Positions 1 through 9,400 of a stretch of DNA of 14,332 nt are shown here, in pieces. How positions within the stretch are numbered: position 1 is the first letter of the stretch; each line of letters starts with the position of its first letter. The position numbers were made by a program, and so were the translations under genes. The notes under the pieces were generated by a model, which had not been told where the DNA came from, did not search any database, and was given only the letters and a program-made list of their open reading frames with translations. Source of the DNA: JBMYRH01 sp049602155 (GTDB taxonomy: Bacteria; Myxococcota_A; UBA9042; PHBI01; JBMYRH01); the NCBI GenBank assembly GCA_049602155.1, contig JBMYRH010000054.1, positions 1-14,332 of the forward strand. The letters are read 5' to 3'.

Positions 1-32
1 AATTGTGTCCGGCGTTGGCAATTCCCATGTGG

Positions 33-105
33 TTCACAGCGCTACGAGACGGCTCAGAATTCGTCCCTGGGTCGGGGCTATTTCACAGCGCTACGAGACG
101 GCTCA
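33..105. repeat. Exact 24-bp direct repeat pair
   Basis: TTCACAGCGCTACGAGACGGCTCA-type 24-mer, starting TTCACAGCGCTACGAGACGG, occurs identically at 33-56 and 82-105, 49 bp apart. The sequence between is part of the second repeat family in this region. Confidence 0.9.
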
Positions 106-280
106 AAGTTCATCCCGCCTCGAAGCTATTGGGTCGGGCTATTTCGAATTCATCCCTGGATCGGGGCTATTCTGGTCGGGGCTATTCTTTCTTTGCAGTC
201 CTTTATGGTCTGCGCTTTCCGCTTGGTATGTGCGTGCCCCTCGGCCTCCGTGCCCTCCCCTCTCCTGGATCGGGACCTAT
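57..280. repeat. Degenerate CCTGGRTCGGGGCTATT array
   Basis: Related copies lie at 57-82, 146-171 (these two match at 24 of 26 bases, with the core CCTGGGTCGGGGCTATT or CCTGGATCGGGGCTATT), 131-143 and 172-186 (short forms), and 264-280 (diverged). A further relative of the left half lies at 106-130. The unit is not symmetrical and shows no clear hairpin. Confidence 0.75.
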
Positions 281-284
281 CCCC

Positions 285-330
285 TAAATGGCGCTGAGGT
301 GATGCACCGCTAAAGGGCTCTGAGGTGATG
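285..330. repeat. 20-bp direct repeat pair, 26-bp period
   Basis: TAAATGGCGCTGAGGTGATG (285-304) and TAAAGGGCTCTGAGGTGATG (311-330) agree at 18 of 20 bases. They lie between the array above and the end of the giant gene. Confidence 0.75.
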
Positions 331-465
331 AGCACTCTCCTTGGGGCCAGTGGCTCTTGTGTGCGGCTAAGGATGCGAGCGCGGTCCGGAGCAGCGGCCA
401 AGCAGGTAAGCGCGGCTTAGGCTGGTTCAGGGGGAGCGAGGGGGAAGCGCCTCGGCCGAGCCTTG

Positions 466-3400
466 TCAGGGCGCGACGCACCCCGACACCCAGCTGAAGT
501 TCTCGTCGCTGCAGACCGTCCCCTCTTGGCATTGCGTTACGCTCTCGAGCACCTCAAGGGGGGTGCCGAGGGCGCCCCCCTCGCAGAGCGCCATACAGAG
601 GAAACGCGCCTCCACGCGCCCCGCGCCATCCGGAGCGAGGCACGCGGACTGGGCGTCACAGAGGGGATCGCAGATGGCGTCCACGAGCGCACCCGCAGTG
701 CTTACAATCGCTTCATTAACGTCCGTGAGCAGGTCTTGGCACCAAGCGCTCGGCGCTTCCCCTTCGTCGAGACCATCACAGGCCCCGAAGGACCAGTCCG
801 CGCCCATGGCCTTTGTCTCTGCGTAGTCGAAATAAAGATCAACACCCTGTTCGATGGCGAATTCTTGCCAATGGGTCGGAACCTTGTTGTTGCTCGTCTC
901 TTCTAGTCCTCCCGCGGCGGCGAGCACAGCCTGAGCGACGATCGTGGCGATCTTGAGCCCGGTGCGGTAGTCATCCCAGTCGTCTTTGCACTCTGGCTCA
1001 GCCCAATCACACAGGCATTGAAGCTCGCCGTGGTTGTACATCGTGAGCTCTGCCATGCCGTTGGTCTGAGCCCCGAGAGGGATGCCGAGCTTGAAGTAGT
1101 TGGGGTAACGCATGACGTCGAGGGCTTTTTGCGCTGAGCCCGTCCGTTGGCTGACGATGAACTTCGCGTGCTCGGGATTTTTGGGGTCGTAGTAGCTCAA
1201 GATGGGGTAGACGAAGGTCGCGCCAGCCGTGGTCCCCTGGTCCACCTTGTCTGGGCGATAGCCCTTGTCTGCAGAACCCTGCCAGTGCTTCGGCGCCGAG
1301 TGGTCCGGGAGGCGGTCGGCTGCGATCTTGTGCTCCAGGGTCGTCACGTAGATCTCGACGTCTCCGTGGGCGTTAAAGGAGATCTCTTCGCCTGGGAGGA
1401 GCGTCCACCACATGCGCTCGGTGGGCGCGCTCGGGCGACCTACCCAGAAGGTGACCGGGAACTCGAAGTGGTTCTCGACCTTGAAGAGCTTGACGCTCCG
1501 GGACTGCAAGCGGGTCTCGCAATCTTCGGGCTTTTGGCGGGCGATGAGGTAGACCGGGCCAGAGGTCTTGAAGTGATCCTGAAGCGCGCCTGGTCCCGCC
1601 GAGAAGGTCCCCTCTGGGGTCTTGACGAGGTAGACATCAGGCTTGAGCGAGGTCTGCTGGAACTCGTAAGCATCCAAGCTCGCGCAGCTCAACGCGTCAG
1701 ACGCCGACTTCAGCCTCGCGTGCCAATCCGCCCGGACCTTGGGCAAGCAGCGCTGGCCCAGCGCGCCCGCGGGTGCGCAGGTCACCCCCGATGGTGCAGC
1801 GCCGTAGTCTGCCCAGAGGTCTGGGTTGGCACAGGCTTCGTCGCTCTCGCACTCGGGGTAGTGCCCCGCCCAGGCGCTCGGGAAGCGAGAGAGCTCTCGT
1901 AAGAACACCTCGGCGTCACCGAGGATCGGCCCCGTGATGGCTGGCGTGAGCTGCGTCATGGGGAACTCGAGCGCTTGTTCCAGGACGAACATCCGCCCCT
2001 GGAGGCAAGGCTCCGCACACACCTCTTGCTCAAAACCCTCTGCACCTTCAACACCGCAGTTGAAGGGGTAGGCGTCATCGGCGCCCTCGGAGTCCGTCAC
2101 CTTCAGAGACTGGGGGCAGCTGTTGTCATAGAGAGACTGCGCGCAGAGCGCAGAGAGCCCCTCAAGGTCACAGATGTCTCCGACGCCGTCGCCGTCGATG
2201 TCCGATTGGGCCTTATTCGGATCCGGGTTGAAGGTCTCAGGGCAGAGGTCACAGTCGTCGCCGGCGCCGTCACCGTCCACGTCGGGGTGCGCGCTCTGAC
2301 CCTCGGCGAGGGGGATCTCGGGGCAGAGGTCGCAGGCGTCCGGGAGCCCGTCACCATCCGTGTCGAGATCCTCCGCGTCGAGGTCATCGTCCGCCACAAA
2401 GGGGCATGGGTCGACCGGGTCGAGGAGGCCGTCGCCATCAAAGTCCAGCGCGTTCGAGAGCCCTGCCTCACAGACGCCGGAGACGCAAAGCCCAGCCTCA
2501 TTACTGTAGCTCGTGCAGCTGCCACCGAGGATCGGCTCATAATGACACCCTTTCAGATCGAAACCCTCGACGATGGGGCGGCAATCTGCCACCTGACACG
2601 GGCGCTCGGGGCATTGGGTCGCGTCATTGCAGCGACCGTATTGTTCCTGCGTGAAGCTGTCCCAGGTGCGCGCAGTGAAGACCTCCGCGTCATCCGGCGA
2701 GTCGACCAGCTGACAGAGCTCTGTGTCGCAGTTCATATAGCGCTTCTCGCCCCACGCGTCCGCGTGGGATGGGTAGTGCACGAGCCGGAAGCGCGTCTCT
2801 CCTTCCTCGGCGCCCTCGTCGAGGAAGTCGAAGTGCCACAGACACTGCCACTGATTCTGATCGCTCCGGAATTCGAGGGACCAAGCGTTCCCCCAGCCAT
2901 TGCCCCGCACGCACAAAAACTCGGGCGGGAGCCCGGCCTGCGCGATCCAGTATCCCCGGGTGTTCACCCCTGTGAGCGTCGCAGGGGTCACGTCGCTTAT
3001 GAAGAGCTGGCCTTCGCCCTGGTAGGCTGTGCTGACGGGGAAGACCTGAAGCGGCTCGGGCTTGGGTGTGCTCTGAGCCTGTGGCCCACAGTCGCCTCCG
3101 TCGAAGTCATAGTTCGCGCACGCGAGCTCAGGCTCACATTGGCCGTTATGGAGCAGGCCTTCTGTGGTGCAATAGGTGTTTGTACAGTCACGGATCTGGC
3201 CGGCTGGGCAGGCGTCCAGCGCGACGATCTCCCTTGCGCGCCCCAAGAAGGGCTGCGCGTTAGAGCCCTCGAGCGGCTCGGCGCGCTGGAAGCTCCATGG
3301 GTCGCTGCGGTCACAGGTCTTGCCGTCGCCCTTGAGCCCGCTCGTGAGCTGTCCAGCGACGTTGGCCGTCCCGTCGAAGAGGCACGAGCAGAGCGCTGTG

Positions 3401-6400
3401 CCCTCGACATCTGTCGTGCAGTGGTCTTCGCAGCCAGCGTTGAAGTAAGAGCACGCGTCCGCCGGTGTGCACATCACCTCTCCAGCCAAGATGTCACGGG
3501 CGTAACCCTCCTTGCACTCACAGCGGAAAGAGGCGTGGACGTTTCGGCAGGTGGCGGCTTGCGTACCGCCGCAGATATCGGGGTCCTCGGTGCACTCATC
3601 GATGTCGACGCACGCGAAGGGTCCGTGGGGCCGGAGCCCCTGAGGGCAGGCCTCCGCGCAAAGGTAGCGGGGATCAGACCAGATGCCGTCGATGAGCGTG
3701 GAGGCATCATTGCCAGGGGTCGCTGTGCACGCCCTGTGGGGGGAGCACTTCGCGTCCGCAGGGCAGCTCAACTCAAGCTGCCATCGCGTGCTCTCCTTGT
3801 TGCTCGCGCCTGTGTAGAGCCCAAAGACCTCCTCGTAGGCGAGCCCGAAGTCGCGCTCAGCCGCGCAGAGCACGGTCTGCAGACACTCCAGGTCACCGCA
3901 GTCCACTCTGCCGTCGCCGTCGTTGTCCTCACCATCGATGCACATCCATGGAGCGTCGCCTTCTCCGGGGTAGTCTGTCGTGTACGAGGCCTTTTGGTGA
4001 AAGTCCTCTCGGATGTCCTCGACGTTGGTGAGCGCCACCTCTCCCTCTGCGCCGAGGTCATGGGCCGCGAGCTGCCAGGCGCAGCTCCTCCCGTCGAAGA
4101 AGGACGCAGGCTGGTCGTACTCGGAGACCCAGGTGGTGGCGGCGCCATAGGCAGGGTCTTTGCAGAGCCGGTAACGCTCAACGCACGCATCGGAGCGCTC
4201 TTGGGTTTCGTCATCAGCGCAGCGCCCTGGTCGATCATAGAGCGTGAAGGTGTAGCTTGGAGGAGCGAGGAGCTTCGGATACTCGGCGTCGACGAAGGGC
4301 AAAGCTGGCGCCATCATGACGTCGCCTCCCCTCCGTGAGAGCCCGGTCGGCCACGCGGGGTAGATCCGCTGGAGCTCACCTGCGACCAGGGCCGTCTCGT
4401 AACACGCTGGGTGACACGCCCCACCTGAGCAGAAAGAGGCTGAGTTGCATGTCCCGCAGGTCCCGCCACAGCCATCGTCCCCGCAGGCCTTGCCCTCACA
4501 GCTCGGCGTGCACTCAGCCGCCGGGACGCAGACCCCCGTCGGCCACGCGTTGTCTTGCGGGTCAATGGCACACACTTGGCCCTCAGCGCAGCTCCCGCAG
4601 TGGTGGCCGTAGGAGAAGACGTGGTCTTTGGCGGTGATGAGCTCGAGCGGGTAGCTCCCTGCGTCACTCTGGGGGGACATCTCGTTGCCGCTCCCCGACC
4701 AACCGCAGGTCGTGTAGCCGAGCACCTCTCCGAGCTCTGGGTCGCCGTCACGGGCGCAGTAATCGAAGCCCTCGGGGGTCGGGGCTGCGAAGCTCTCGTC
4801 GCGGGTGCGGCAGAGCTTGTCGAGGCCAAGGTAGCGCTCCGATGAGATATGCCTGAGCTTCACCCTCACGCCGCTCGGGGGCACAAGGGCTTGAGCGCTC
4901 TCTTGCGAGGGGATGAGCCACTCGGCCCCCTCCTCAACTTGGGTGCAGCTCTGGCCATCTGCTGCGAGCTCAAAGCCTGAGACGCAGCCGCACGTCACGA
5001 TGCTTGGCCCGCTGGCGGAGCAGATCTGCTCACAGCCGCCGTTCTCCGATGCGCAGGCGTCAGAGGTGATGCAGGTCGTGCCATCGCCTTGAGGGTCGAG
5101 GTAGTAGCCGGTTAGACACCCACAGGTCCTGACCCCAGGCTGCACGAGATCGGGCACACAGAGCTGTTCACAGCCAGCGTTCTGACCGTCGAGGCAAGCG
5201 TTGCTCAGGGCGCAGGTTGTGCCCTCACCCTCGGGATCGATGTGGTAGCCAAGAGAGCACCCGCAGACCACCTCCCCCGGCAACCCGGGCTGACAGGTCT
5301 GCTCACAGCCACCATTTTGACCGTCCTGACACTGATCGATGAGCGCACAGGTCTCCTCACCCGTCCATGCGTAGCCCGCGTGACACTCACAGCTGTAGGC
5401 GAGGTCGTCTGCGCCTGCGACACAGAAGCTCTGGTCCGGACAGCTGTATTGTCCGGTGAGGCACGCGTCGGCGCTGAGGGCGAAGTCTTTCGGGGTCGTG
5501 CTGAGGCGAACCTGCCCCATATCCCAGTCCAGGAAGATGCGCCGAGGGTGCAGGGGGTATTGGGTCTCAATGAAGGCTTTGGCCCAAGGGCTCTCGAGGG
5601 CGAAGTGGGCCCCGTTTTGATTTGGGAGCATGCGCCAGAGGCACTGGTCGATGATGGCGCCGGGCTCGAGGAAGCGAACCACGGGGCGTGTCTCCCAACC
5701 CGCCGTGGAGCTCGCGCACAGATAGGCACCTTCGAGCGCGTCGGGCTGAACTGCGATGGCGTAGCGCGGCGGTCCCTCAGGCTGGGAGACGCCCAGCAGG
5801 CGAACCTGGTCAGCTTGCTCCATGAAGGGCGAGAAGCGCGCCTCGGGGTAGATGGCTGGGACCTCGCCCCAGATCGCTTGGGAGGCGAGCCACGCCCCGT
5901 CGACGCCGCGGAGGCGGAGCCCCTCTCTCTCGACGCAGGCTGTGCCGTCTTCTGAGGCCGCCTCAAAGCCCGGCGCGCACGCGCAGGTCACGTTCGCCTC
6001 ATCGTCGCTCATGCACAGCTGCGGGCACCCACCGTTATTGACCACACAGCCGTTGGAGAGGGCACAGTTCAGCCCATCGCCCTCGTAGCCCTCGTCGCAG
6101 GTGCAGACAGCCCCTTGGCCACCGTTGGCGCAGCTGGCGTTATCGTCACAGGGGTCGGTCCCGAGCGCGCACTCGTCAGCGTCGATGCGGAAGAGCGTCG
6201 CGGGGTCAGCCGTATCGAGTGACCATCGACAGGAGGCCTCCTCCCCGTGGCACGCCAGTCGGAAGGCATCAAGCCCCTTGTTGCTGCCCAGGTAGTCGTC
6301 CCAGTAGGTGGCGTGAGGGTAGCTCTGGAGCCGGAATTGTCCATCTGCGGCGGGCTCAATGATCCAGGAACACGCCCCAGACTCGTAATCCGCTCCCAGC

Positions 6401-9400
6401 GCCTCGCCGAAGCTCTCCCCACCCGGGAGGCCTGTCCCGACGCCCTCCCACTGCAGGCGCGGCTCACCCGAGGAGAGGGAGGTGAACCCCTCGTTACACA
6501 GGATGTAGGTCCCCTCACAGACCTTGAAGGGGTGGGTGTCCCCTGGTTCACAGAGGGAGGCCTCAGGCGAGACGTCATAGGCGAGGAGCACCGTCTGAGG
6601 GGCGTGCCCCTCCACCAGGCGCAGGGGCCAAGCTCCAGACTGGGCCAGGGTGGGAGCGCCAAGAATGTAGCCGCTCTCGGTCGAGACACCATCGGGGACG
6701 ACGAAGCTCGAGCGCGCCTCGTGATAGAGGTGCTGATGGTCTTTTCCAAGACACGAGACCCCGTCTGGCTGAAGCTCAAACCCGGGGTAACACTCACAGG
6801 CTGGGGCGTCATCAAGGGTCTGGCAGAGCTGAGCGCAGCCGCCGTTTTCAGTGACGCAGAAGTCCACCTGGACGCAGAGGTCCCCCTCCCGCTCAAAGCC
6901 CTCGAGGCATTGGCACTCAAAGCCGCCCTGGGTGTCCTGGCAGCGCGCGTTGGGGCCGCAATCCGCGGTGCCCGCGGCGCACTCGTCGAGCGCGAACACG
7001 ATGTCGGTCGCGTAGACGTGCAGCGCCAAGCTGCACCACTGGTGGTCACACTCAGCCCCGATGGCGTTGTACTCGGGCCCCACGCTGAGGTGTACCCGCT
7101 CGCCTGCTGAGGTCCAGGTCGACGCGTCGCTTGAAGTCGGGGTGACAAACCAGGCGCAGCTCTCGTCGCTCCAATTAGCAGGGGGCTCTGGGCTCTCAGG
7201 GAGCCAATGCTTCGCGCCGTCTTGGCACAGCCTGAAGCGGTGGAGCAGGTTGCAGGGCGCCTCGCTCTCGGCGCAGCTCGGATCATCACGGGTGAAGGTG
7301 ACGAAGACACGCGCCGGGTCAAAGGGCGTCGGCTCCACCTCAGCGGGCTGACCACAGCGCTCCTCTTTACAGTGGTGCGGCTCCAGAGACTTGATCTGCC
7401 AGGAGGCCGGGTCACCAGGTTTCCACCAGTTCTCGTAGTATTGAAAGACCATCAAGGCGCTGTCATCGGCAGTCCAGAGCCTGAGGGGGCCCGCAGCGAC
7501 GCAGGTCGTGCCGTCCTCGGCGAGCACAAAGCCCGAGAAGCAGCCGCAGAGGGGCTCGAGGCCCTCCGAGGTCCCCACGCAGCGCTGGGCGCAGCCATGG
7601 TCAGCCTCGGCACAAGCGTCGTACGGTGCGCATTTGGGGCTGTTTACCCAATCCCAGGGTGTCAGGTAATCACCTGTCTCGACGAAGCCTTCATCACAGG
7701 TGCAGCGGTAGCCCTCGAGCAGGTCCACACAGGTTGCGTTCGGGTCGCAGACGGCGGTGCCCCCCTGGCACTCGTCGACGCCGAGGACGAAGAGGCCCTC
7801 TGCTGGGGGCAGCTCCCCTTGAGCTTGCGCGTCGGCCTGACAGGTGAGCTCACCCGACTCAGCGTCGCAGGTCAGCCGAGGGGTCTGATACGCCGGGTGA
7901 GCTGTCGCCGAGTAGAGGGCGTCTACTTCAAGCGCCCGGTTCCTGAGCGCGACGCCATGCTGTGTGGCCATCGCTGTTTGGGTGGCGGTGAGGAGCGGCT
8001 CATTGGTCAAGGCGTCGTGTTTGAACACATGCCACTCACACATCGGCTCAAACCATCCCTCGGGGGTGCCAGTCAGGGCGTTTTGCTCGAGCGTGATGAG
8101 GGAGGGCGGGCTGGCGGTGGCATCGACACAGAGCTTGTATGTGCTCGGGCATCCGAGCCCGACGCTCCCATCGGCGCAGGGCCCCTCGGGCGCTGAAGCG
8201 ACGATGCTCATGGTCACAAAGTCGTCGGTCACGAGGAGCTCAGAGCCCTCGGGCCACCCGACGGGCTGCAAGGGGACGTGCTGAGCCTCCTCGCGCCAAG
8301 TGAAGACCCTGGGCGTGTCGTCGCTCAAGCCCAAGAAGAGGCCGCTTGTGTCATGCCGAAGCGTGGTGAAGGGCTCGCGCTCGCAGCTCTTGCCGTCGGC
8401 GGCCAGCCGGAAGCCGTGGAGACAGCTACAGGTGCCGTAGCAGAAGTGCTCGCAGCCCTGATTGACGGCACCACCAGCGGCGTTGCACGTGCCGCTCCCT
8501 GGAGGCAACTGACAGGTCGTGTAGCCGTCGCCTTCGTAGGGGGGCCAACAGGTGCAGGTGTAGGCGCCGGTGTCCGCGTCCACGGTCTCGCAGTAGGCGT
8601 TCTGGTCGCAGGGGCTTGGGTCGACCTCGCAAGAGCCTGGGATCAGGGTGCACCCCGGCCCCGCGAGCTCGCTCGGATCTCCCTCAAACCCTGGCGGGCA
8701 GGCACACACGAAGCCGGGCTGCGACGCGACATCGTGGCAGAGCGCGCCTGAAGCGCAGAGGGGGGCATCGCCCTGGCAGGGGTAGGTCGGCGCGATGAGC
8801 TCGAAGTGCGTGTGCTCGTTTGGCCCATCGGGGCTCACAAAGGAGCAGTGCCCAGCCTCGGTCGCCTCAGGGAGACATCGCAGGAAGCCAGGCGTCGGCG
8901 TGTCACCCGCTGTGAACATGGGGTCGGTCTGGTGCCAGAGGTTCTTCAAGCGAAGTGTCCCCTCGGGCTGGGCCTCGACCCGCCACGCGCAGCGGGTCGG
9001 GAGCAGCCCTTGGAGGTCTTCGAGGCTGGCGCTCATCGCGCCATCGGCTGAGGCACACAGGCTCACGGGGCGCACGCAGCTCTCAGTCACGCCCCCGCAG
9101 TAGCCCCAGCCCTCAAAGGTGTGATCGACCTGAATGGCGATGGCCCCGGGCTCGGCCGGGTGACCGCTCAAGACCACGGGCGCGCCAAGCGGGGTCCAGG
9201 TGTCATCGGCGGTCATCAGCCCCGCTTGATCAAGGCAGCGCCCTCCAGTGACCTGACAGAGGTGAAGCCCTGCCTCGGCGACGCAGCTCGCCCCGTCATC
9301 GCCCAGCGCGAAGCCGGGCTGACAGTCGCAGAGCGCGCTACCGTCCTCGGCGATGCCCGCACAGAGCTGGGAGCAGCCGCCGTTTTGGTACTCACAGGGG

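Larger units (their letters stand above)
1..465. other. Region downstream of the giant gene without a convincing gene
   Basis: Short overlapping open frames on both strands here have no recognisable product, and the region is filled with short direct repeats. Just past the stop there is a 10-bp perfect palindrome (CTCGGCCGAG, 451-460) and a small 5-bp stem at 408-420, but neither is followed by a T-tract in the direction of transcription, so I do not call a terminator. Confidence 0.6.

Noticed and set aside
33..171. CRISPR array
   Set aside because: Only two exact 24-mers exist, the material between them is itself part of another repeat family, and there is no regular spacer pattern or cas gene.
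5..313. Small open frames on both strands in the first 400 bases
   Set aside because: They run through the direct repeats, overlap each other, and have no recognisable product or clear ribosome binding site.
408..460. Intrinsic terminator from the CTCGGCCGAG palindrome (451-460) or the TAAGC-GCG-GCTTA stem (408-420)
   Set aside because: Stems are only 5 bp and no T-tract follows on the minus strand.
463..906. Plus-strand open frame of 147 residues opposite the gene's 3' end, and similar long plus-strand frames at 5242-5955, 6247-7110, 7207-8196 and 9121-9951
   Set aside because: All are antisense shadows within the coding region, with no recognisable motifs and biased composition.
1975..4338. 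787-residue open frame on the plus strand
   Set aside because: It lies wholly antisense to the intact giant gene, has low-complexity Val/Arg/Ala-rich composition typical of the complement of GC-rich codons, and shows no domain. The minus-strand product has clear EGF and TSP3 domains over the same bases.
4449..4466. This entry refers to residues 4449-4466 (nt 904-957): a transmembrane anchor near the C-terminus
   Set aside because: The stretch is Ala-rich, short, not followed by a basic stop-transfer segment, and over 140 residues of Cys-containing sequence follow it.
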